Assembly (NCBI GenBank): GCA_902772715.1
Contig: CACYBT010000347.1
Coordinates: 1-18,245, forward strand
DNA: 18,245 nucleotides
DNA from: an uncultured Succinivibrio sp.
GTDB taxonomy: Bacteria; Pseudomonadota; Gammaproteobacteria; Enterobacterales; Succinivibrionaceae
Direction of reading: 5' to 3'
Part shown: positions 6,787 through 14,051 of the stretch, piece by piece
Layout of the letters: every line of letters starts with the position of its first letter
Position numbering within the stretch: position 1 is the stretch's first letter
Notes under the pieces: generated by a model
Seen by the model: only the letters and a program-made list of their open reading frames with translations
Databases searched by the model: none
Told to the model about the DNA's origin: nothing
Position numbers and translations under genes: made by a program

Positions 6787-7620
6787 ATGGAAGATTCTAG
6801 GAATAAACGCAAAGTAAAGGTGATTACTGTTACCGGTGGTAAAGGCGGTGTCGGTAAGTCTAGCGTGTCCTTGAACATTGCTGTAGCCTTAACACTGTTA
6901 GGCAAGAAGGTTATGCTTTTTGATGCTGATCTTGGTCTAGCCAATATTGATGTGATGCTTGGCCTTAAGGTTGACAAGAATCTTGGTCATGTGTTAAGCG
7001 GTGAATGCGAGTTAAAGGATATTTTACAGACCGGACCACATGGTTTGCGTATTGTCCCTGCCTCGTCAGGTCTAAAACAGATGGTGGAACTGAGCATGGA
7101 ACAGCATGCCGGTCTCATTCGAGCATTTTCTACTCTTGATGAAGATATTGATTTCTTTATTGTTGATACCGCAGCCGGTATTTCTGACATGGTGCTGTCT
7201 TTCTGCCGTGCAGCGCAGGATGTTTTGATGGTAGTCTGTAATGAGCCTACGTCAGTTGCCGATGCCTATGCCCAGATGAAGGTGCTTTCGCGCGATTATG
7301 GCGTGAATCGGTTTAAGATTATTGGTAATCAGCTGCATTCTCTTGATGAGGGAAAACTGATGTATCAGAAGTTGGTTGCTGTGACTGAAAGATTTATTGA
7401 TGCAACTCTTGAGCTTGTGGGCTGTATTCCAGTTGATATGAATATGCGCAAGGCCATAAGACAGCGGTCCTGTGTGGTAGATCTGTTTCCAACTTCACCT
7501 GCAGCCAGGGCCTTTAAGACTCTGGCCAGTCGTATTACTACCTGGCCTATACCAAATGTCGCAGGAGGACACTTGGAATTTTTTGTTGAAAATCTGATTT
7601 CTTCGGATAGGAAAGGCTAA
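6787..7620 (+). CDS. flhG: FlhG (FleN), MinD-like ATPase controlling flagellar number
   Basis: FlhG is a MinD/ParA-family ATPase that limits the number of polar flagella by acting on FlhF and on the FlrA/FleQ master regulator. The deviant Walker A motif GGKGGVGKS covers 17-25, DADLGLANIDVMLGL follows at 46-60, and VDTAAG has its Asp at 127. The C-terminus GGHLEFFVENLI is typical of FlhG/FleN. The protein begins MEDSRNKRKVKV and has no DQAxxLR segment, the activator helix found at the N-terminus of many FlhG proteins. A TAG at 6763-6765 closes the frame upstream with no start codon between, so the motif has not been missed by a wrong start. Pseudomonas-type FleN is, as I recall, similarly short at this end. 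Confidence 0.95.
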   Translation: MEDSRNKRKVKVITVTGGKGGVGKSSVSLNIAVALTLLGKKVMLFDADLGLANIDVMLGLKVDKNLGHVLSGECELKDILQTGPHGLRIVPASSGLKQMVELSMEQHAGLIRAFSTLDEDIDFFIVDTAAGISDMVLSFCRAAQDVLMVVCNEPTSVADAYAQMKVLSRDYGVNRFKIIGNQLHSLDEGKLMYQKLVAVTERFIDATLELVGCIPVDMNMRKAIRQRSCVVDLFPTSPAARAFKTLASRITTWPIPNVAGGHLEFFVENLISSDRKG

Positions 7621-7678
7621 AGATAAGTACAAAGAGATAAGACAGAGTTTGGGTTAAGAGGAGTAGAGATTTTCTGAT

Positions 7679-8419
7679 ATGGCTGGTAGGCTTAATGGTG
7701 CAAAAATCTATCAAGAGCAATCTCGGCATAATATGTCGCAGGTGGTGATGAATTATGCGCCTCTTGTCAAGCGTATTGCTTTGCATCTTAAGGCAAGACT
7801 GCCTGCCAGTGTGGAGATTGACGATCTTATTCAGTCCGGTATGATTGGTCTTATGGATGCGGTGGCTCATTTTGAGGAAGGTCATGGGGCTGTATTTGAA
7901 ACTTATGCCTCCATTCGTATCCGTGGAGCCATGATTGATGAAATGCGTCAGGTTGACTGGGCACCGCGCTCTGTTCATCAGAATGCCCGTAATATTACAG
8001 GTGTGATTTCCAAGTTGTCGCATCAGTTGGGACGTGAACCAAAAGACACGGAAATTGCCGAAGAGTTAGGTTTAAGCCTTGAAAAATACAATCAGATGCT
8101 TTTTGAAACCTCAACCTCTCAGGTCATCGGAATTGAAGATCTGGGGGTTTCGGACGATGTTATAGCAGAAGGTGGCGATAATAGCCGTGATAAACTCTTT
8201 GAGATTTTAGCTACCTCTAAATTTAAGCGTTCTTTGGCTAAGGCTATAAGTGCACTGCCAGAACGTGAACAGCAGGTGCTGGCTTTGTACTACGATGAAG
8301 AACTCAACTTAAAGGAAATCGGAAAAGTTTTGGATTTAAGTGAGTCTAGAATCTGTCAGCTAATGAGTCAGTCGATGGCAAGATTGCGATCTATGCTCAA
8401 AGATTGGAGCGGAAAATAG
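7679..8419 (+). CDS. fliA: FliA, flagellar sigma factor sigma-28
   Basis: FliA directs RNA polymerase to late flagellar and chemotaxis promoters and is held by the anti-sigma factor FlgM until the hook is complete. Region 2 is seen in LPASVEIDDLIQSGMIGLMDA and the IRIRGAMIDEMR segment. Region 3 follows around WAPRSVHQNARNI to EIAEELGLS. Region 4 has ALPEREQQVLALYY and the helix-turn-helix LKEIGKVLDLSESRICQL. The length of 246 residues is normal. The start is fixed by a TAG 15 bases upstream; a GAGGAG (7658-7663) lies rather far from the ATG, with an AGAG nearer to it. flhG ends 58 bases before. A weak AT hairpin follows the gene. Confidence 0.95.
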   Translation: MAGRLNGAKIYQEQSRHNMSQVVMNYAPLVKRIALHLKARLPASVEIDDLIQSGMIGLMDAVAHFEEGHGAVFETYASIRIRGAMIDEMRQVDWAPRSVHQNARNITGVISKLSHQLGREPKDTEIAEELGLSLEKYNQMLFETSTSQVIGIEDLGVSDDVIAEGGDNSRDKLFEILATSKFKRSLAKAISALPEREQQVLALYYDEELNLKEIGKVLDLSESRICQLMSQSMARLRSMLKDWSGK

Positions 8420-8427
8420 GTTTAATT

Positions 8428-8465
8428 AACAAATTTGTATCATTTTAGTAGTAATTTGTTTTTTT
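8428..8465 (+). terminator. weak terminator-like hairpin after fliA
   Basis: AACAAATT (8428-8435) and AATTTGTT (8453-8460) are perfect inverted repeats, with a 17-base loop and a T-run through 8465. The stem has only one G-C pair, so it would be a leaky terminator or a processing site between fliA and cheY. A GGTTTAAT word (8419-8426) sits directly before it. Confidence 0.3.
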
Positions 8466-8533
8466 AAGTTTTATAAGTATATATGGTATACATTACAGCA
8501 TTTTTTTAAGTTGTAGTTATAAAGGAGTTTATC

Positions 8534-8917
8534 TTGGATAAGAATATCAAGATACTTATTGTTGATGACTTTTCAACGATGCGTCGTATCATCAAGAATT
8601 TGCTGCGTGATCTCGGCTTTAATAATACTCATGAGGCTGATGATGGTGCTACTGCACTGCCAATGCTTGAGGCCGGAGATTTTGATTTTGTGGTGACTGA
8701 TTGGAATATGCCTATTATGCAGGGCATTGATCTTTTGAAAGCCATTCGTCAGAGTCCTAAGTTAAAGGCAATGCCAGTGCTTATGGTTACTGCTGAGGCA
8801 AAACGAGAGCAGATTGTTGAGGCTGCCAAAGCCGGTGTTAATGGTTATATTGTAAAGCCATTTACCGCTGCCACTTTGAAGGCAAAACTCGATAAGATTT
8901 TTGAACGCTTCGGTTAA
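8534..8917 (+). CDS. cheY: CheY, chemotaxis response regulator
   Basis: CheY is a single receiver domain that is phosphorylated by CheA and binds the flagellar switch to change rotation. The acidic pair is Asp11/Asp12, the phosphorylation site Asp56 (in VTDWNMP), then Thr86, Tyr105 and Lys108 (in VKPF). These match the E. coli CheY positions with a shift of one. The 127 residues contain nothing but the receiver. The start is TTG with AGGAG six bases upstream; no in-frame ATG is better placed. A 114-base gap separates it from fliA and may hold a promoter of its own, though I see only weak candidates. cheZ follows closely. Confidence 0.96.
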   Translation: MDKNIKILIVDDFSTMRRIIKNLLRDLGFNNTHEADDGATALPMLEAGDFDFVVTDWNMPIMQGIDLLKAIRQSPKLKAMPVLMVTAEAKREQIVEAAKAGVNGYIVKPFTAATLKAKLDKIFERFG

Positions 8918-8934
8918 ATAAAAATTCGATACAT

Positions 8935-9717
8935 ATGGTGGATGCGATGTCTGATGAAGAAGTCGAGCGTAGAGATTTGACTGTTGGCGATCTAGAGGCA
9001 ATTATAGATCTTTTGGAAAGTGGTCTGCAGGAAGAAGCTGAAAGTCGACTTAAGGATCTGTGTAAAGAGTTGCGTGATGATGATTTAGCCGCTCAGAATG
9101 ATAAGGTATTTGAACAGGTTGGTAGTCTGACTCGTGATCTGCACGAGGCCATCAAAAAGTTTGCCAATGATGATCGTCTTATAACCATTGCTAATGTGGA
9201 TATGCCCAAGGCTTCTGAGAGACTGTCGTCAATTATTCAGATGACCGATGCTGCCGCCTCTAAAACATTAGATGCGGTTGATGCCTGTGAACCAATGATA
9301 AAGAGTCTTAATGAATCAATTGAAAAGCTTTTGCCTGCTTGGAACAGGCTGATGCATGGTCGCATTGATCGTGATAATTTCGTCACTCTATGTCGCAATG
9401 TGGATGCGCTGATTCACGATACTGAGGATCGTGCTGGCAAACTGGGAGAACAGTTAAACGTCATACTGATGGCTCAAGATTATCAGGATCTGACTGGTCA
9501 GATGATTCAGAAGGTTATTCATCTTGTCTCAGAAGTTGAAGAAAAAATGGTTAACTTCCTTACGCATTTTAGTGAGGAAGATAAAAAGAAAATTACTAAC
9601 TCGACTACTTCAGGAATTGTCCCTGAAGGCCCAGTGGTGGGTGAAGATCTGACTTCGGATAAGGTCGCCGCAAGTCAGGATGATGTAGATGATTTGTTAG
9701 CAAGTTTAGGATTCTAA
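8935..9717 (+). CDS. cheZ: CheZ, CheY-phosphate phosphatase
   Basis: CheZ is a four-helix-bundle dimer that removes phosphate from CheY. The catalytic segment MAQDYQDLTGQ carries Asp185 and Gln189, matching Asp143 and Gln147 of E. coli. The C-terminal peptide ASQDDVDDLLASLGF (246-260) is the family's CheY-docking helix, preceded by a flexible linker from about 205. The ATG at 8935 has no ribosome site; the in-frame ATG at 8947 has GGTGGA four bases upstream and may be the true start, which would shorten the protein by four residues. CheZ next to CheY is standard in gammaproteobacteria. The length of 260 residues is usual. Confidence 0.95.
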   Translation: MVDAMSDEEVERRDLTVGDLEAIIDLLESGLQEEAESRLKDLCKELRDDDLAAQNDKVFEQVGSLTRDLHEAIKKFANDDRLITIANVDMPKASERLSSIIQMTDAAASKTLDAVDACEPMIKSLNESIEKLLPAWNRLMHGRIDRDNFVTLCRNVDALIHDTEDRAGKLGEQLNVILMAQDYQDLTGQMIQKVIHLVSEVEEKMVNFLTHFSEEDKKKITNSTTSGIVPEGPVVGEDLTSDKVAASQDDVDDLLASLGF

Positions 9718-9735
9718 AATAACGGAGATCTGAAG

Positions 9736-11871
9736 ATGGATGAGGAAATCCTACAAGATTTTATAGTAGAGGCTGGTGAGATTATTGAGAATCTTAATGA
9801 ACAGCTAGTCCAGATTGAGAAAACGCCTGACGATAAGGATTTATTGAATGCCATTTTCAGAGGATTTCATACGGTTAAGGGAGGCGCCGGCTTCCTAGCG
9901 TTGACCAATCTTGTCAACGTCTGTCATGCTGCGGAAAGTCTGTTTGACGAACTACGCAATGGTCGTATTTCCATGTCCCCTGATTTGATGGATGCGGTAT
10001 TGCAGGCATATGATGAAATCACCTCCATGTTTGATGTGGTTAAGAATGGAGAACAGCCTGAGGCTGCTCCTGCTGAACTGATTGACAGGTTGCATGCTCT
10101 TGCCGAGGGAAAATGTGGCAGTGCTGCTCCTGCCAAAGCACCGGAGCCTGAACCAGAGCCTGAACCAGAACCAGAACCAGAACCAGAACCTGAATTGACA
10201 GGTGATGTTGATGATATTACCGAAGATGAGTTTGAGGCTCTTTTAGATCAATTGCACGGTAAAGGTCATGCCCCTGGTGCGGATAATGACGAAAATAAGG
10301 CTGCTGATGCAACAGATGAAGACTTTGACAGAATGCTTGCCAATGCTCAGAAAGAAGTTTCTAAGCATGCCAAGGAGGAGCCAAAACCTGCTCCTGATGC
10401 CAGTGCAGCACCTGTTCCTGCTGCCAAACCAGCATCTGCCCCAGTCCAAAAGACTGCTTCTCCTGCTGCTCCTGCTGCCAAACCAGCACCTGCTCCAGTC
10501 CAAAAGACTGCTGCTCCTGCTGCTCAGAAGGCTCCTGCCCAGAAATCAGCTGCTCCTGAACAGGAAACTACAGTACGTGTAGATACACAGGTTTTGGATG
10601 ACATCATGAATCTTGTTGGTGAATTGGTGCTGGTCCGTAACCGTCTTGTGAATATGGCCTCCCGCCGTTCTGATCAGGAGATGAACAAGACTATTTCCAC
10701 ACTTGATGTGGTAACTTTAGAATTACAGAATTCGGTGATGAAGACCCGCATGCAGCCAGTGAAGAAGGTCTTTGGCCGATTCCCTCGTGTGGTTCGAGAT
10801 CTGGCACGTAAGTTAGGCAAGAAGATTGAATTGCGCATGGATGGTGAGGATACTGAGTTAGACAAGAATTTGGTGGATGCTTTGGCTGATCCTATGGTGC
10901 ATATGGTGCGTAACTGTTGTGACCATGGTATTGAGATGCCAGCCGACCGTGTGGCTGCAGGCAAGCCTGAAACCGGTATTGTTCTGTTGTCTGCCTCTCA
11001 GCAGGGCGATCATATTCTTTTGCAGATTTCTGACGATGGTCAGGGTATGGATCCTAACACCCTGCGTTCTGTGGCAGTCAAAAAAGGCTTGATGGATGAA
11101 GGTACTGCAGATAGGCTTTCTGATTCCGAGGCTCTGAATCTTATCTTTGCACCTGGTTTTTCTACCAACACTGAAATTACCGATATTTCCGGTCGTGGTG
11201 TTGGCATGGATGTGGTTAAAACAAATATTTCGAAACTAAATGGTACGGTAAATGTTATTTCTACCTACGGTAAGGGTACTACAATTGAGATTAAGGTACC
11301 TTTGACCCTGGCAATTCTGCCAACACTGATGATTTCTGTATCCAATCGTACGTTTGCCTTGCCATTGACTTCTGTTTCTGAGATTTTTTATCTTGAACTT
11401 GACTCGATGCGTAATGTGGATGGTTTAAATACCATTGTGATTCGTGATAAGGCCATTCCTCTGTTTTTCCTAAAACAGTGGTTTGAGAACGTTTCGATAA
11501 AGGAATATCTTGATCATAAGGCCAATATTGTGCTAGTACAGGTCAGTGCCGCTCAGTTGGTGGGATTTGTGGTAGACGAGCTATTAGGTCAGGAAGAAGT
11601 GGTAATTAAGCCTCTTGATGATATTCTCCGTCATACTCCTGGTATGGCTGGTGCTACGATTACCTCAGATGGTGGAATTGCACTGATTCTGGATATTCCT
11701 GGACTGATGCGTGCTTATGCACATAAGAATGCTGAGCGTGTTCCTCTTCGTCATGAACATGAGCATGCTGAGGCAAAGACTGAGGCTTCACAGGTTGAAT
11801 CCTTAGAACTGAAAACTGATGGTAGTGATGGCGCTGAAACTGCAGTTGATTACGCTCCAAGTGAAGAGTGA
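9736..11871 (+). CDS. cheA: CheA, chemotaxis histidine kinase
   Basis: CheA autophosphorylates in response to receptor arrays and passes phosphate to CheY and CheB. The P1 phosphotransfer domain covers about 1-110, with His45 in FRGFHTVKGGAGF. Residues about 125-275 are a low-complexity linker with a (Pro-Glu)9 run at 136-153, an acidic helix DEFEALLDQLHGKG near 164-176, a second one (DEDFDRMLANAQ, about 194-205), and two copies of an 18-residue Ala/Pro/Lys repeat. No folded P2 domain is recognisable. P3 dimerisation starts near 279. The P4 ATPase has the N box (His389 to Asn393), DDGQGMD (433-439) and GRGVGMDVV (from 486). The CheW-like P5 domain covers about 545-675, followed by a His/Glu-rich tail. 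Catalytic parts are complete. The ribosome site GGAG precedes the ATG. Confidence 0.96.
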   Translation: MDEEILQDFIVEAGEIIENLNEQLVQIEKTPDDKDLLNAIFRGFHTVKGGAGFLALTNLVNVCHAAESLFDELRNGRISMSPDLMDAVLQAYDEITSMFDVVKNGEQPEAAPAELIDRLHALAEGKCGSAAPAKAPEPEPEPEPEPEPEPEPELTGDVDDITEDEFEALLDQLHGKGHAPGADNDENKAADATDEDFDRMLANAQKEVSKHAKEEPKPAPDASAAPVPAAKPASAPVQKTASPAAPAAKPAPAPVQKTAAPAAQKAPAQKSAAPEQETTVRVDTQVLDDIMNLVGELVLVRNRLVNMASRRSDQEMNKTISTLDVVTLELQNSVMKTRMQPVKKVFGRFPRVVRDLARKLGKKIELRMDGEDTELDKNLVDALADPMVHMVRNCCDHGIEMPADRVAAGKPETGIVLLSASQQGDHILLQISDDGQGMDPNTLRSVAVKKGLMDEGTADRLSDSEALNLIFAPGFSTNTEITDISGRGVGMDVVKTNISKLNGTVNVISTYGKGTTIEIKVPLTLAILPTLMISVSNRTFALPLTSVSEIFYLELDSMRNVDGLNTIVIRDKAIPLFFLKQWFENVSIKEYLDHKANIVLVQVSAAQLVGFVVDELLGQEEVVIKPLDDILRHTPGMAGATITSDGGIALILDIPGLMRAYAHKNAERVPLRHEHEHAEAKTEASQVESLELKTDGSDGAETAVDYAPSEE
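10141..10194 (+). repeat. (Pro-Glu)9 hexanucleotide repeat in cheA
   Basis: Nine Pro-Glu dipeptide codon pairs (CCN GAR) follow one another and encode residues 136-153. The central units are identical CCAGAA hexamers, so copy number could vary by slippage without breaking the frame. The segment lies between the P1 domain and the acidic linker helices and would form an extended rod. Confidence 0.9.
10417..10524 (+). repeat. 54-bp direct tandem repeat in cheA
   Basis: Two adjacent 54-base units (10417-10470 and 10471-10524) differ at only a few bases and encode PAAKPASAPVQKTASPAA and PAAKPAPAPVQKTAAPAA. The unit is 18 codons, so changes in copy number keep the frame and alter linker length before the P3 domain. 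A degenerate continuation (QKAPAQKSAAPE) follows. Confidence 0.92.
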
Positions 11872-11918
11872 TTTTAAAATAATAATTAAATGCAATATGT
11901 AGCAATAAAGGAATTTAT

Positions 11919-13235
11919 ATGGCAACCAAAGTATTGATTGTTGACGACTCGACTTTTTTTCGTAAACGCTTAAAGGAAATTGTTGAATCTGATCCTACTA
12001 TGCAAGTTATTGGTGAGGCCAAGGATGGAAAAGAAGGTGTGGCACTGACCTCTCAGCTGCGTCCTGATGTGATTACAATGGATGTAGAAATGCCGGTAAT
12101 GGATGGTATTACGGCTGTCAAAGAAATCATGAGTAAATGTCCTACACCTATTATGATGTTTTCCTCGCTGACATTAGAGGGTGCCGATGCCACGTTCCGA
12201 GCCTTAGAAGCAGGAGCAGTTGACTTCATGCCAAAGAACTTCGATGATATTGCTCATCGTCGTCAGGATGCCATAAAAAATCTGATAAATTCTATTAAGG
12301 CTGTATCTCGTTCAAGAGTTAGAGGTTTTCGTCCTCAGGCTTCCGCTATACCTGCTTCAAGACCTACAACAGCGACAGCGTCGAGAACAACCTTCTCATC
12401 CACTTCAACGACTGGCACCGCCTCGCGTTTTGGTACAACTTCAAGTCTAAGAACAGCATCAACCCCTGCAGCGCCAGCCTCAAGTACCATGGCAAGAAAG
12501 CCTATAGGTTCAGGTTCCGCTCCTGCTCCAACTCAAGGATCAGCGATGGGACAATACAATGAAATCAATGCGATGCTGGCAGCAAATCCAGGTACCCCAG
12601 CCGGTGCTCTCAAGTTTACTTTCGGTGATCATAAATCTGAGACTACTACCTTCAGGAAATCAGGAAAGAACCATTCTATTGTAGCCATCGGCAGTTCTAC
12701 CGGTGGGCCTATTGCACTGCAGCAGATTATTCCTAAGCTGCCAAAACTGAATGTTCCGGTGGTGATTATTCAGCATATGCCTGCTTCATTTACGGCCACT
12801 TTTGCAAGCCGTCTTGATGCTATATCCCAGTTACATGTCGTCGAGGCCAAAGATGGGGATATGCTTGAACCTGGTAACTGTTTTATCGCTCCTGGCGGTA
12901 AGCAGATGATTTTTGAAAAGGTAGGCGTGAAGACTAGGATCAGGATCATTGATGATACTGGGCGTGTTACTTATAATCCTTGTGTTGATGTTTCATTTGC
13001 TTCGCTTTCGAAGACTTATGGTGGTAAGGTTTTGGCTATGATCCTAACCGGCATGGGCTCAGATGGTTGCGAGGGATGTTCCATTTTAAAGAAAAAAGGT
13101 GCTGTAGTATGGGCTCAGAACGAGGAATCCTGTGTGGTTTACGGTATGCCTCAGGCAATTGTAAATGCCGGTATTACTGATCTCGTGCTTCCTTTGAATG
13201 ATATTGCTACGAGCATTGTCAAAGAGTTAGGTTAA
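11919..13235 (+). CDS. cheB: CheB, receptor methylesterase/deamidase
   Basis: CheB removes methyl groups from receptor glutamates and deamidates glutamines, giving adaptation; CheA activates it by phosphorylation. The receiver domain covers 1-125, with Asp9, Asp10 and phosphosite Asp55 (TMDVEMP). A long Ser/Thr/Ala/Pro-rich linker covers about 130-215. The methylesterase domain covers about 250-438, with catalytic Ser260 (GSSTGG), His286 (QHMP) and Asp382 (GMGSDG). Their spacing (26 and 96 residues) equals that of the E. coli triad Ser164-His190-Asp286. The linker is longer than in E. coli (438 against about 350 residues in total). AAGGAA precedes the ATG. There is no cheR beside it, although cheR is the enzyme's usual functional opposite. 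Confidence 0.96.
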   Translation: MATKVLIVDDSTFFRKRLKEIVESDPTMQVIGEAKDGKEGVALTSQLRPDVITMDVEMPVMDGITAVKEIMSKCPTPIMMFSSLTLEGADATFRALEAGAVDFMPKNFDDIAHRRQDAIKNLINSIKAVSRSRVRGFRPQASAIPASRPTTATASRTTFSSTSTTGTASRFGTTSSLRTASTPAAPASSTMARKPIGSGSAPAPTQGSAMGQYNEINAMLAANPGTPAGALKFTFGDHKSETTTFRKSGKNHSIVAIGSSTGGPIALQQIIPKLPKLNVPVVIIQHMPASFTATFASRLDAISQLHVVEAKDGDMLEPGNCFIAPGGKQMIFEKVGVKTRIRIIDDTGRVTYNPCVDVSFASLSKTYGGKVLAMILTGMGSDGCEGCSILKKKGAVVWAQNEESCVVYGMPQAIVNAGITDLVLPLNDIATSIVKELG

Positions 13236-13257
13236 GACATACTTAAGGCGGTAATCC

Positions 13258-14010
13258 ATGAATTTTTTAGGTATATTTTTGGCAGTAGGCTGTATTGTCT
13301 GCTCAATGATGTTGGAAGGTACTTCTCCTGCCATGATGCTTGAGTTACCGGCTTTCCTTGTGGTGGTGGGTGCATCTTTCTTTGCTTGCTGGGTACAGTT
13401 CCCTTTGGGCGTAATTGGCGGTGCTTTCAAATGTATGCTATGGACTTTGGCACCTCCACGTATTGGTTTTGATTCTCAGGTAGAGTTGCTGGTTGGTTTA
13501 TCCACCACTGCCCGTCAGCAGGGGCTTTTGGCTCTTGAAAAATCCATTTCCTCAGCATCTGATGATTTTACTCGTGATGGGATTCAGATGATTGTGGACG
13601 GTGTGGATAAGGATTCCTTAAGAGGTATTTTGGAACAGGGTATTGGTGTTGAGGAAGCAAAATATGAGCCATATGCCAAGATGCTTGAGGCTATGGGCGG
13701 TTACTCACCTACTATGGGAATTATCGGTGCTGTGCTCGGTCTGATTCACGCCATGTCTCTTTTGGACAGACCTGACGAACTCGGACCGGCAATTGCTGTG
13801 GCTTTCGTGGCAACAATTTACGGTCTGGTGCTGGCGAACATTATTTGTCTTCCTGCCTCTAACCGCATCAAGAGCATCATCGCAGAGATGGCTTTGTACA
13901 AATACATGACCTTAGAGGGACTGGTTTCGATAGCTGCGGGTGAAAACACCATGATGCTCAAGCGTCGTCTTGCTGTGTACACCGGTGGTGACAAGAGCGG
14001 CGAAGGCTAG
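13258..14010 (+). CDS. motC: MotC, MotA-family flagellar stator subunit
   Basis: This is the MotA/PomA/ExbB-type stator ring subunit, which converts ion flow into torque on FliG. Four membrane segments are visible: about 3-20, 28-48, 148-170 and 178-200, with a cytosolic loop of about 100 residues between the second and third. Pro151 (GGYSPTMG) and Pro199 match the conserved prolines of MotA. Its place directly after cheB and before a MotB-family gene is that of motC-motD in Pseudomonas (there a second, proton-driven stator set), and the sequence follows that subfamily from end to end as I recall it. The length of 250 residues is normal. AAGGCGG upstream serves as ribosome site. A motAB set elsewhere in the genome is likely. 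Confidence 0.9.
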   Translation: MNFLGIFLAVGCIVCSMMLEGTSPAMMLELPAFLVVVGASFFACWVQFPLGVIGGAFKCMLWTLAPPRIGFDSQVELLVGLSTTARQQGLLALEKSISSASDDFTRDGIQMIVDGVDKDSLRGILEQGIGVEEAKYEPYAKMLEAMGGYSPTMGIIGAVLGLIHAMSLLDRPDELGPAIAVAFVATIYGLVLANIICLPASNRIKSIIAEMALYKYMTLEGLVSIAAGENTMMLKRRLAVYTGGDKSGEG

Positions 14011-14051
14011 TTTATGGGAAGTATGATTTTAAAGAATAGAAGAGCCTCAAT

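Noticed and set aside
8485..8499. A sigma-54-like site before cheY
   Set aside because: GG and GC are 11 bases apart, one too many, and the flanking bases do not fit the consensus.
10268..10582. A 104-residue Leu/Pro/Gln-rich plus-strand frame inside cheA
   Set aside because: It is a shifted reading of the repetitive CheA linker; the repeats explain the lack of stops.
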